Below, piece after piece: positions 24,660 to 37,242 of a DNA stretch of 64,000 bases (positions are counted from its first letter, which is position 1; every line of letters starts with the position of its first letter). Location: assembly GCA_949752745.1 (NCBI GenBank), contig OX457031.1:20828199-20892198 (forward strand), in the 5' to 3' direction. Made by a program: the position numbers and the translations under genes. This DNA is from Protula sp. h YS-2021 (lineage: Eukaryota > Annelida > Polychaeta > Sabellida > Serpulidae). The notes beneath the pieces were generated by a model. That model searched no databases, was not told the DNA's origin, and saw nothing but the letters and a program-made list of their open reading frames with translations.

Positions 24660-25250
24660 AGAACAAACAAACAGTTTGTCACAGCTCATTGAACACATGA
24701 AAATGGAGACTTGAAATTGCGAGTTACAAAACCTAATAACGCGTGTGTCCCGCCATTGCCACTGATGCCTGCAGTACCTCTGCGCCTCATTGAAGTCACA
24801 AGCACAAGGCGCTGTATGTGAGCTCTCGGTATGCGATGTCGCTCTTCCACGACAGCCTGGCGTAGTTCTGGTAAGGTAGACGGAGGGCGGGATCTCTGGC
24901 GGATCACTCGACCCATGGCGTCCCAGACATGCTCTATCGGTGAAAGATCTGATGAAAAGGCCGGCCAAGGCAAAATCTGGATTTGATTGGCTTCAAGATA
25001 CCCTGAAAGTTAAGCGGCAGTTAAAGTAGCCGGCTGAAACCTTCGTCGAAGATGTGATAGGAAAATGAACCGATCCTCTTGGCGCGAAGTAACTCGAGGT
25101 CTGCCGCTACGCGGTCGATCAAGCCTACATCCAGTTTTACGCAATCGAGCGCCTACGAACTGTTCTTTCTACCACACCAAAGTGTCTTTCCACGTCATTT
25201 GGGCTGCTTTCACCATTCAACATGCCAATTGCTCTTTCTATTCTGAATAG
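24660..25250 (-). mobile_element. Internally deleted Tc1/mariner remnant, opposite strand
   Basis: On the minus strand a damaged N-terminal part (about 25130-25030: GRPRVTSRQEDRFIFLSHLR) is followed directly by the transposase C-terminus (24973-24686). The catalytic core between them is lost. Clear terminal repeats were not found. Confidence 0.8.
24686..24973 (-). pseudogene. Tc1 transposase C-terminus
   Basis: MPWPAFSSDLSPIEHVWDAM and GRVIRQRSRPPSTLPELRQA: the WPA.SPDLSPIEH.WD block that carries the third acidic residue of the DDE triad and the typical C-terminal helices. No full-length frame remains. Confidence 0.9.
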
Positions 25251-25260
25251 GCGTGGCATC

Positions 25261-27830
25261 GTTAATCGTTTGAAAAGAAATGCTTTTAAAACGTTTTTTT
25301 ACTTTCCAAAACCTTACCCGTATTAACGCATGCACCGCTTTTTCTGTGTGACGCATATTGTTTTTTTTTCAATAAAGTGTTTTCTGACCCTTCGATAGAA
25401 ATAATCAAGGTGACAGACAATTAACTTCGAAGTGATAGAATAGTTAGCAGCCCTTGAATAATCAATATTGGTATCAAGTAATGTTTTTTAAATGCCCCGC
25501 TATCTAGAAATCCAGAAAATACCTCCTGAAGATTTGTGGACGTTTCTTTTGTTGCCGCGAATATGCAACCTTTGGTGGTCCTTGGACCAGTATGCTCAGA
25601 GGAGAAGCAGGGACAAAATGACGGACCATTGTTAAGAAAGAGTGAGGAGAAAGAAAATCGTCCACACAATTTCAGCATACTCTTTGCATGTCATTGACTT
25701 TGTCAAGTGTTAAATAACTGGAGAAAAAAGGCATTACCCTAAATCCACCAGACGGTGGAAGACTCTGCGTGCCTACTACTTAAAATAAACTGGTTGAATT
25801 GCAAAGATCTTGAATGAACAGGGCTAATTTAAAAATATGAAGGCTGATCTAGGCAGATTCGTTGTGTGCATCGGGCTGTGGCCAACTGTACCGTCTCCAT
25901 ATTCTCTGTCTCTCAGCTGAAGTGCATCAGTACAGGGTTATGGCTTGAATAATCAACTTCCGTTTATTTCAAACAATATACCTTAACCAAATTAAATAAC
26001 TATAAACACAAATTCTTCAACAAACCCATTATTTGTATTTCAGTGGGGAATATAAATCAACTATGCAATGTGACAATTTAATGTCAAATATTCAAACTAA
26101 AACTAACTGTTATAACATTTTAATGATATAAGGATGACATATTTTTATTAATCCTTGTAACAGGTCCAGGATTTATTCGATATTTTCTGTAATAATTCAT
26201 GCTACAAGCTTTCCGCTGTTTACATGTATTGTCGTCAGAGGCCGCATTCATAAAAGTAACTGTGCAGTTAACCAATGCTGTTACTACTCCTGTAGCTACA
26301 GAACTTTTTTGAAAATTAATTAATAATTTTACTTTTATGTAAAAATATATCATTGTAAAAACTTGCTTGCCTAATTTACCGAAATCAGTTGTTTTCCCTT
26401 GTGTGGTGTACAGTTAACTGCACAGTTAACTTCTGTGAATACCAGCTCCAGTGTACAGTTAACTGCTCAGTAAACTTTTCTGAATACCGGGCAGATAATT
26501 ATCATCACAGCACTCAAAGAAAATTTAGGTAATGCCACATAAGTAGTAAAATGCTCTGAGACTCTGGTTTTAGCCCACTTGTGAACAGTCCCTTTTGCTG
26601 GTGCAACTACTGTATATAACGGCATCAAGTGAGTGTATTCATTTGTTGCACTTGCTGAGTATCATGTTGTGGAACTTAACTTAATGTTGCACATATTACC
26701 CTTATATATTACCCTTACATATTACCCTTACATATTATTCTTACATAAGTAATTCATCTAGATAACAAAACAACGTGTTTTATGTGGGATATTTTAGAGT
26801 TACCTGATTGATCTTCTTTATTATTAACAGTTAATAACAAGATTGTGGCTATTTTATTCCCTTTTGTTGTATTCTGTCGCAACAACAAACACCAATCCAT
26901 AAACAAATCAAGCCCAAAGCCTTAATGTCATTTTTGAGGAATGAAATAAAACAATTGGCAGTAATGAGCCAAACTAGTAACGGCCTCGCAGGGACCACGA
27001 CCATCAGGAATATAAATGAGTCCTGTCTACACACGTCAGCATACAGTTAAACTACACTTGGGATATTGAAAAGTGGACCTCATTTTTATGTTAGATTCGG
27101 AGAAGATTTCTCAACTTCCAAAGGTTAATAAATTTCAATGCCAAGTGGGAATAAACAAACTTTCTAAAGTATTTAGAAGTACGTTTTCAATTATATGGCA
27201 ATCGTTTTATGTTCAATCATTTAAGTTGAAATTTTAGATATCCATTTTAGTGCTGTATGAAGGTTTGAGACTTAAGATGACTTAGATTGTTTTTTTTTGC
27301 GGATTGTTGTTGTTTTGTGTGTGTAAGGGGGGAGAGGAGTCATTATCCTAACATCCTCTAAAAACAACTTGAAACACATAGTTGCTTATCATGTCTAAGT
27401 CTCTGCGAGCCTCTTCTCCTTTTACCTTTACTGAAAAAAAAAACATCCGACTCGATGAATTTTCGCGATGCTCTTAAGGGGAAAGTTCGCAATGCTGTTA
27501 AAGCGTCGGGGCAAAACGTGGATTATTGCACCATCGTTTTGCCTCGTACATCGTTCCACCTTCGTGCACCTCCGGTTGCAGAGGACAGTAAGACACGGTT
27601 TGCCAGCATGCTATGAAGTATTATTTTATTATTATGTGTCTACGTGATTTACATCAATATACGAGGCAAAATATCCCAGGCAATGGAATAAAGTCAAAAG
27701 AGATCAGAAAGTAATATAGTAAAGTTATACCCAGTACTTGTCTTCACGTTGATGTTGTGTTTACTTCTTATTATTTGTGATTTATTGTTGTTCCCACTTG
27801 CAAACTTCGTTCGCAACTGGGTATAAGTTT
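25261..27830. other. No gene recognised
   Basis: Holds the foldback at 26230-26480 and a 13-bp repeat ATATTACCCTTAC (26690-26745). A short frame at 25581-25510 (-) looks exon-like but does not fit the phase of the - strand gene. Confidence 0.55.
26236..26480. repeat. Inverted repeat around GTTAACTGCACAGTTAAC
   Basis: ATTCATAAAAGTAACTGTGC at about 26240-26260 is nearly complementary to GCACAGTTAACTTCTGTGAAT at about 26420-26440, and a further copy follows at 26453-26480 (CAGTTAACTGCTCAGTAAAC). Confidence 0.7.
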
Positions 27831-27879
27831 GTACTTTTTCTGAAAGTTTCTGCCCTTTTTTCCTTTTCTCTTTTCTTTT

Positions 27880-28300
27880 TTCCGTTTGGATGGTTTCCTG
27901 AAAACTACTCCTGCAATATTTGACAGGGAAGATGAAATTTGGCATGCGTGTAGAGGGTGACGAGGTCTCGGTGAATCAACAATTTCTTTGACCTCAATGG
28001 TCAAGCTCAAGGTCAGACTGAGGCCAAAGTTATTTTTTCCATAAAATGGTTTCCAGAAAACTCCTCCTAACGTTTGAGTCAGCCAAGCTTTACATTTGGT
28101 GCACTAATAGACACTCATCAGGTCTTGTGGTCTTGGTCATGTTTTACCTTGACCTCAAAGGTCAAAGTCAAGGTGAAGTCAAAATATTTTTCAAAGCGCC
28201 TATTAATCAAATAAGCCGTGGTTGGCAAGTTTCCATCCTAAGTCTTGACCTTGAGGGTCAAGTTCAAAGGTCACGTGACCTCGTGTACCGTTAAAGAGAG
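27880..28300 (+). repeat. ~160-bp repeat units rich in AAGGTCA
   Basis: TGGTTTCC.GAAAACT.CTCCT at 27889 and 28047 starts two units about 160 bases apart. Each ends with GACCTCAA.GGTCAA..TCAAGGT. No coding sequence. Confidence 0.75.
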
Positions 28301-28790
28301 GTCGACTTATCTCAAAAACGGTTAGAGATAGAGTGATTTTGAGCTTTGGGCTTAAATAACGTTACATAAGAGGTACCCCGGTGAGTTTAACCTTCTCGGT
28401 CAAGGTCAAAAACCGGAAACTATCATCCCGAAAATGGTTAGAGATAGAGCGATTTTTGGCTCAATTTCGACTCTTGGGCCTAAGCAACGTTACATAAGAG
28501 GTACTTCGGTGACTTAAACCTTCTCGGTCACGGTCGAATTGACTATTTTCTGGAAAGCAGTTAGAGATATAGCGATTTTGAGCTCATTTTCGACCCTTTG
28601 GGTCTAAACAACGTTACATAAGAACTAACGTCTCGGTCAAGATCAAAAGCCGGAAGTTGACTTGTATCTCGAAAACGGTTAGAGATAGAAGGATTTTGAG
28701 TTCATTTTCAAACGTTTGGACCAAAGCGGCGACAAAGAATTGGTACTGCGTGACTTTGAGCTTCTTTGGTCATAAGTCAATACAAATATT
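28300..28790 (+). repeat. ~120-bp tandem repeat (GGTTAGAGATAGAG)
   Basis: GTTAGAGATA recurs at about 28321, 28438, 28560 and 28679. Units share GATTTTGAGCTCATTTTCGACC, AACGTTACATAAGAGGTAC and CTTCTCGGTCAAGGTCAAA. A related unit is in receptor intron 3 at about 56530-56720. Confidence 0.85.
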
Positions 28791-28799
28791 TCCTTAGTG

Positions 28800-31700
28800 G
28801 TTTCTGCAAGTGGGTCTGTTCCGCTATCTAGCTGAATTCTGTCTAGTTTTTCATGCATTTGACCGCAACTTAATTATACCTCTTTTTTAAATTTATATAT
28901 TTTTGTTTCCTGTACAAAAAATCAGACTTCGCACAGGAATGAAATGTAAATGCGTATTTCGATGCATATGTAACAGGCCGATGATTACAAATTCACTATC
29001 TCTCTTTAACATGTAGCGTCGTGTGCTTATTATGCGACGTCATAATCACAGACACATCGCAAAGTATTAATGAAAAGACCAAAGAAGATTTCATAAAAGT
29101 GTATAATTGCTTCCTCTATAAATGGTAACAGGCATCAAGCTTAGAGGTAGGGGGGGGGGGCGGTCACAAACGCGAGAAAAGCTTAGTTCAACAGACAGAT
29201 TTTTCCCTGGAAATAAATCGTTTTTTCCTGATTGTTTTTGTTTTTGTTTTTTTTTTTGTTGCTTTTTTCTGGGGGTGGGGGGGGGGGTAGGGGATGAGTA
29301 GGCGGTGGGGGAAGGGGTCAAATATATCCTCGAAATCAACTTTTAATGCATCATGGCCTATCGTCTCTAAATCTCGGCGACACCTTCTCTCTGATTTGAA
29401 ACAAATTCATTCCTCCTGACAATGCGCAAGGAAAGTTCCCAATGCTGGTGTACAGTAAACATTTTAACGTCGATTCAACGTCAATTTGATCCGAAAAAAC
29501 AGCAACAGTGACAACAGACTGACCACAATATTACTGTCGCTGTCAAAAATTGTGATTCAAGATTATTGTTGTCTTTACGCAACGTTGATTATACGTCGGA
29601 TTATCGGCATCTATCCAGTATAGGAAGGTAGACGTTTTGTCGGCTTCCATAAACAACCAAAACACGACGTTGTTCTGACGCCGGGTGCGGCTTCAGTCCA
29701 ACATGGAACTAACGTCACAAAGCTTACTGGGTAGGCGAGTGATGGCGGGTGGACAGATTTTCTAGGGCAATCAGTCCAATTCTTTCGGTCGGCATATCTC
29801 GCTGCTAAACCACGCAGACATCTAATATGTCAAATTTTTAGCCATAACAAAAAATGATTCCACAGAATGGTGTTTTACACCACTAAATGTGCACCATACG
29901 GTTTTTGTTTCATGAACGTGTCTTTTCTAGGCATGTGATTTTATAGGCGTTTACATACATTTATATTTATAGTTATATTCTTATTGCCACCAAGTTCTCA
30001 ACATATTAATGAAGGTTTCGAGAAGTACACATATGTACTTTGTACTACCTGTGCTGCTGATATGATCAAATAATAAACTTTAAAAACATAATAAAAATCT
30101 TAAAAACGCAATATTGTGTAATATATTCTAGTTTATGTATAAAAAGATCCTCACAACAAAATGCAATGTCATGACTCTCATAGGACATTTACTTTTTCAT
30201 TATTCACATGGTGGATGTCTATGAGTGTCATTTGATCATAAAACAGCAGTAGTCGGCGATCACGCCCCAGTCTTTCAAAAAGGCCTCCAGTTCATGTAGG
30301 AGCTGCAGAGATGAAACGTTTACGTGAAGGTGCAAACTTACTAAGTTATAAGACATAAGACATAAAAGACCTTTAATGAACTAGACCGGATGCGTTTCTC
30401 ATTGCAGAAATGTACGCTCTGGAACTTAAACGAAGTAACTAAATGTCTGCGGTTTAAAAGACGTGTCACCTACAATGATATCATCTCAGAACCTCACCAA
30501 ACATAAATTCACAACATAAAAAAATATGTGTTTAACTTGTATTTACCAAGTTTAACTTATGTTGAACATGTGTTGACCATATTAATATATGTTTACTGTA
30601 TAAGTTACCATATTGTTAATATTTGTTATCCCATATTTGGCTATATTCCATATGGTGACCACAACTTTGTCGACATATGCCCACCCTATTGTCAACATGT
30701 TTACCACATGCTAACTTCAACACATGTTAAACAAAACGGTTTTCATTCTCCCCAGATTTGAAAACTATTTATTATTATTGCTGCTATTATTGTTGTTCTT
30801 ATTAATAACATCAGGATTCCAGTAATTACAATATTTATAAATATATTAATAAATAACATGACAATAGTCAGCAAAATCGTAAATAACAAGGCCTTTCTTT
30901 TCAGTCTAAAAAATCGGTCGGCGAATTTGTAGCTGTGGATAGAACTCTGTAGATATTTTCACGTTCTCCTTATGGTTAAAGGTGGCTCGATTTTGAACTT
31001 TATGATATCAAATAGCCAGACTTTTCAAAAGTATTTTCGATTTGCTTAAATCAAGGATGTCTTTAAAAGATACAATCTATTTTAAATAAAAGCGGTAGGG
31101 AAAGTGCGTAGATTTGCTGAAACTTTTGGTCAGGACTACAATGCTGGCATAAAAAATACAAAAAAAAAACAAAAAAAAAAACAGCAGAGTGAAAACAAAT
31201 TGAAAGAATCATTTCATCAAACAGATTTTGGGCCCCACATAAAGCAAACCAAACTGGTCTTAAATAATAACGTAGACGGCGTTAGAATCAGAACTTGGAA
31301 GCTTAAATTGCACACAAATCTAATCTTCTGGAGGGGGAAATTTGTAAAAGACTTAACAATGATAAAGCACCTCTGAGGTTGAAAGTGTGGTCTGATAATG
31401 GTTCTAATAATAAAGCAATACATTGCTAGTTGGCAAACATTGCAGCGTGCAGTTTTGTCCAATCAAACAAATGCGCTTACGACTTGCCATTAAGCGCGTG
31501 ACGCTGTTTCCAACTCTTTGTCCGCATGCCTCATGCGAAGGACTATTTATGGCAACAGTGCCGTTTTTAATCTATCACGTAACAGTGTCGCAAAAAAAAA
31601 AAACAAACAATATGCTGCAAAATGCTGTGGACACCTTTTGAGGAAATGATTCAGAAAACTTTAAAGCTGCCCACGATCTCAGCAAATGTGTTGATAAATT

Positions 31701-34320
31701 CATACTAGGTCTAAGGCGATACTGGAGTTAATTGAACGGAGCCAGGAAAGCCGAAACAATCACGTGATCCGAGCGCATCACTTTACGATTGGACACCGCT
31801 GAACAGCTTCCTTAAGTTCAGAACGGAGAATAGATGGAGAAGGGATTGTATAGGAACTTCTTACACATACGAACATCTATTTCTTTGAAAGGTAAGATTT
31901 TATGCCTTTTTCGCGATTGACTATACAAATATGGAAAGATAAGAAAAAAGTATGAAAAGAACCATGGTGACTATAAAACAGCAAAACGGTAAGGAACAAC
32001 ACAAAAACACAAAAATTACCCAAACGCAAATAACATAGAAATAATTATCCGATTATTGAAATAAGAATGTTTTATGCATGACATGCGTGTATTTTTAGTT
32101 TAGTATTTTGACATTGCCTGTGTCAGCTATCACAGTTCTGTTATCACCCATTTGTATCTCCGACAGCCCTTTCCTACCCTGATCACTCAAAACTTTTCCC
32201 TGCAACACGAAATTGTCCTCTTGAGATAGGCGCAGATTGATCCCTAAAACTTCAAGTTTAAGATGCTGGTTGAGCTTTTATGAGTGTTGCGGGAACATGA
32301 CGCCTGGAGTACTGCCAATACGTATTGAGCATTTTGGGTGATATGACACCCCCCCCCGAAAAACCTGTTTTAGCAATTGAGAGGGAGAAAATAGCATATT
32401 CGCAAAGCCCATTTGAAAAAAGTCGCCGTGAAATAATGGACCAATATAAAGCTTAAACGAAAACAGTTCAGAATCTGGCGTTTTTTTATCTCCAGATAGT
32501 TGAAGTTAAAAGGCACCAGAAAAAATTTATGTACGTTGTTGACACGCCAGAAACATATGTTGTAGTTTAGTTGAATCTGACATGTTCCATCCCGATAAAA
32601 ACTGCAGTGTGTGGACTGCTACTATGTGGATAGAAGCCGAAACGAGTCACTGTTGTTCAAACAAGAGGCAAATGCACCTGATGCGTCGAGTCCTTCAGAC
32701 TAAAATCTCTGAATTATTAAATTGGGGAGGGGAGAATAATGCGGATTGGCATTAAAATAACGGACAAAAATCTCTCATTATATCGATTGAAATTGGAATA
32801 AGAAAACCATTAATGGCAAATATTCTTTCTTAATATGCTTGGTTTGAGTGTTACAGTTATTTCCTTTCACCATTTTATCCGGATTCACCTTCGCCCCGCC
32901 CCCTCACCCCCACCCACCCCAACCCATATTGTTTCCAGTAGTTTTCAATTAGTATATTTTCCTTACGGCACATGTATCATTGCTACATGACTTCAGTAAA
33001 TGCTGATCTCTGATTGGTCAACCCAAAAGGTAACATATACTGCAGTTAATTGTTATCAAATCTCAGTTAGTCAACAAGACTTGGCATAAATTGACTTATT
33101 TGGGTCAACATGGAGATATCATTGACCACTTACGAATATTAATCTAAAGATCCACATTTTCTTTCTAGTCTATAAGAACTGTTATGTTTACTCAGAGTAA
33201 GTCAGTATCTCCTAAATAGTCATGCCTGCATGCAGTTTTCGATTTTAGTGTATGATACCAGCTACCATTAGTCTGCCCACAATTAACGTTCAACCGTGGA
33301 TGATTTTGCGACCTTTTAAAAGGACGGGCTGTAGCAAGCGGCCATAATTTTGAAAAGAAAGTGCAGTTTTGCTTGCACATACATGATTTATATCTTTGTC
33401 AATCTGAAGAATTGCTTCAGTACTTAACTTTAGGTGAAGAACAATTGAAACGCTGAGCAACGGGTTTTTCTTAAAAAATAATAACCTTACCGGTTAAAGT
33501 TAACCTTATATCTTGGTAACGTTTAAATAATACACTCTTCTTTCTTGGCAAAGTGCTTCAATGTTTTTATAAATTTTTTGCCATAAAGATCACAAGTGAA
33601 TTTTTATATTAAGTCTCACGAATGTGTATAAAACCAAAACGAAATCACATACAGATCCAGTCGGGTAACTGATCTGCGGATCGGGTTGGAAATGAGAGAG
33701 AGGCAGGGGGGCAGGGGAGCTGCATCCCACCCCCCCCCCCCAAACTCTATCAGTTCATCTGCCTTTATAATTTCTCAGTATGTAGATTTCACACTTTATT
33801 AACTGACAAAGGTAGTTGTCACATTTGACAATAGGGCATTCTGATGTCACTCAGAGGGCAAGGTTTTTTAATTCATATGCTTCAGTGTGTGAAAAGAAGA
33901 TGATAGCCTGGAAAGTAATTGCAAACTGGGTCTTCACTGCGCAGATAATGACTAGTTTCACACTTTATTCAGGCGAAATCTGAACTTGTTTCTGCACTTT
34001 TTTCTCAAATGGCTTGTCATAAAAGTGTAAAAGATTTTGGATCATCGAGGACAGATTTTATGACTTCATTAATTCTGATACAACAATTGTCCGACTGGAA
34101 CGTGCCCGACATTGGCGTTTACCTTACAAGGCAATACCCCCACTTTTAAACCATATGAGACAGACCAAATTGGTCATTTGTTTCTAAATTTCAAGACAAA
34201 TCGCCATTAAGAAAACTGCTTGTCAAGTGGGAGAAGAAGTAATTTGAACTCTACAGCATTCTCCAGTATTTGCAAAACGTTGCTGGAGACGGTGTTCCAG
34301 GGTTTCTGTGACACGACACT
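28800..34320. other. No gene recognised
   Basis: Apart from the foldback at 29455-29735, this stretch holds poly-G runs (29150, 29275), a degenerate CATATGTTGACCATATT-like repeat (30525-30730) and simple AT-rich sequence. No frame has convincing coding character. Confidence 0.55.
29455..29735. mobile_element. Foldback/MITE of the AACGTTGATTCAACGTC family, copy 1
   Basis: Left arm AGTAAACATTTTAACGTCGATTCAACGTC, interior CAACGTTGATTATACGTCGGATTATCGGCATCTATCC, right arm ..AACGTCACAAAGCTTACTGG. The ends are imperfect inverted repeats and there is no coding frame. Confidence 0.65.
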
Positions 34321-34324
34321 TAAT

Positions 34325-34715
34325 GGCTTGAATATTCCAGTCGGGTATCGTCCGGTTGCGTATTTTCTGGTCGGGTATCGTCCGGTTGTGTATTTTCTCT
34401 GGTCGGGCATCGTCCGGTTGCGTATTTTCTGGTCGGGTATCGTCCGGTTGTGTATTTTCTCAGGGCGGTTATCGTCCGGTTGCGTATTTTCTGGTCGGGT
34501 ATCGTCCGGTTGCGTCTTTTCTTGTCGGGTATCGTCCGGTTGCGTATTTTCTTGTCGGGTATCGTCCGGTTGCGTATTTTCTGGTCGGGTATCGTCCGGT
34601 TGCGTATTTTCTTGTCCGGTATCGTCCGGTTGTGTATTTTCTGGTCGGGTATCGTCCGGTTGCGTATTTTCTCTGGTTGGGTATCGTCCGGTCGGATATC
34701 GTTCAGTCAGCTATT
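34325..34715 (+). repeat. 30-bp minisatellite (GGTCGGGTATCGTCCGGTTGCGTATTTTCT)
   Basis: About 13 units, most exactly 30 bases and differing by single substitutions (GCG/GTG, CTGG/CTTG) or by CT insertions. Because 30 is divisible by three, all three forward frames stay open, giving meaningless repetitive ORFs. Confidence 0.95.
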
Positions 34716-37150
34716 TTTGTGTTCAGATATTGCCCTACTTCCAGCAAAAATATGAGACCCAGTACACTTACCGTGAACTCGACTGACGAAAACATCTTTT
34801 CCGCAATTGGGTATTTGGATCGCAATCTTCGCGATATATCAACGACTACAAAATTAGTTAAAGGGAATACTGATATCAGTTTACCAGACCAATCATTCAG
34901 GGATTTGAATTTCCATCGGTAGACGCTAACACCCAGCGTATTTTGAAGTTGTCGTATTGACTCCCGGGGTGATGTCATATTCATTATTAATTGATTACAT
35001 TGATTAAATATCCAATACGTAATACAAGAATATGATTATCCATAGAAGTTAGGTATTTCTTTTTTCAGAATTATTATTTTTCCATGCTTGTATTTCGTAC
35101 TGTACATCAAATGACCACTTTGCCGATTTAGATATACTCGTCATAAAAATGTTTTAATGCAAATTTGTAATTTCCAAAACATTGCTACTTGACTTTTTGC
35201 AAATTTCGACATATTTTCTCGAAAAGAAAAATCAAAACAGTCGAATGCCGAATGTGCTATACAACGTCACCACTCATATCTAACAAATAACAAATATATA
35301 ACCATATATATAGCCGGCTCAGTAATGTACCGTTAAACTGAAATCCTTAAGGCTAATTAATAATCTTTTCTACAATACCGTCAAGGTTATAGAAAGAAGC
35401 CACAAACATTTATGATTGGCAAAATGTATCCTTTTTGTCAGCTGCGTTAACAGAGGGGGTTTTTGCACTTGAATAATTTTCTTCTGAAGTTTTTGTTTAT
35501 TTTCTGTGCGAATTAGCTACAGCAAAATTGTGTTCCCACCAATACAACGAAATATAATACAAAAAATAAGAAACTTTTTATGCATCCAATAGAAGTAATT
35601 TAATTCTATTCAAAGCCCTTGTCTGTTTGAAAATGGATACAATTATATTGTTTATTACGTCAGAACAGTGACACATAAAAAATGACCATACAGTTTCGTT
35701 GTCACGCCCCACAAACATCGGTCTTGTAAACTATTCTATTTGCGGGAATATATTCTTTTGCATCGTGTGCAACCCTGTAAGGGTTCCTGCCTGTATGTTT
35801 TCATTCATTCACCTAGCTATCCTATTTTTGGTGATCGAAAAATCAAGGATGATTGATCTGTCGCTCTGTTGTTGTATCGTATGGTTTGTTTATGTATGAT
35901 CAAGGCATTATGCGACATTGTATGCTTGTCAGTTACGCTGCAAATAGATTACAGCCACATAAGAGAATTATGCTCATTCACATCGTTATCCCAGCAATCT
36001 CTGTGCTTAAGTGGGAACCTTTTTTTTTATTGCACGTACTTAGATAATACAGAAATACCGAACCCTGAGGCATAAAGCATTAGGAGTTGGAGAAATAAGA
36101 GGCTTATAAAACCTTGAGACTTTCAGGACAGGTAGTCTGAGTACAAACCAGTTTGATTAGCTATAACACAGTCCACTATTAGAAAAAATAAATGTAACGA
36201 TGTAGACCAAAATAAAGCACACCGAAAAAGTGTCCCACTTCGGGCTGTCCACGAAACGGATTCCGACCATTGATTCCTTCAGCGGTTAATCTGGCTCAGA
36301 AAGAACACACACTTCACAGTTTTTAAAACTGGGACAAAATAACCTCCAGCTTTGAAATTTATCATTACCTTTCTACTTCTTTTTTATACGATATTTAATC
36401 AGGCAGTGACACTAACGCATTACTTCTACAACTATAGATATTATCATTTAATAACAATAATGTTTGCGAGAATAGTGAAATACAGAGTATAACAGAACAA
36501 AACTTATTATTATTATTATTGTTTTTGATTATTGGTAAACCTGTCGTTTATCGTTTAGGATAGGTATATATATATTAGGTTTCTCTGACTTTTATATCCA
36601 GGCCTTTTTGTCCGAGGCCCTTTATCCCAGGTCCTTATGTCCTGGATACTTGGGGGGTGGCGGGTAACCCATAATTGCCCAAATAGGGGGGGGGGGGGGG
36701 TGGCGGGTAACCCATAATTGCCCAAAGATGTCAAATCGCCTCACCGAACTGATCTACAATAAACAAGGGTATGTGAAGGGGGGCTGCAAGACAAATTCTA
36801 ACTGAAAACGTTTATTTAGGTTACAACCAGATACTGAATTACTCTGACATGAAAAATGGGCCAGCCCGTCATCCGCTGAAGCGACTCTCCCACAGTAGTA
36901 TAGAAACACTTTATAGATAGTTCTTTCCTTGATTCCATTGATACAATCGGGCTAATGGATGTACTGTTTGCTTCCGAGTCCCTTCAATTCATATTTTCTG
37001 TCACTTGTCCACAAAACTGCACTGGGCTCTCAGAGCTTTATTTATCTCCCGAAACATAAAGCGGTTTAACGGGCTGTTTACCCTTTAAAAGTTACGCTTC
37101 ACTTTCCAGAGAAAAGCTGTTACTGGATGGTATTTAGTCTTGTTTTAATC

Positions 37151-37151
<1 letters not shown>

Positions 37152-37242
<91 letters not shown>
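37152..37242 (+). repeat. (AAT)n microsatellite
   Basis: About 30 uninterrupted AAT units. Confidence 0.97.

Noticed and set aside
25510..25581. Exon-like minus-strand stretch (HTGPRTTKGCIFAATKETST)
   Set aside because: Its exit phase (0) does not match the entry phase (1) of exon A at 23478, and no intermediate exon was found.
34220..34922. Two overlapping 188-codon frames of periodic sequence
   Set aside because: They are translations of the 30-bp minisatellite in different frames, with no independent coding signal.
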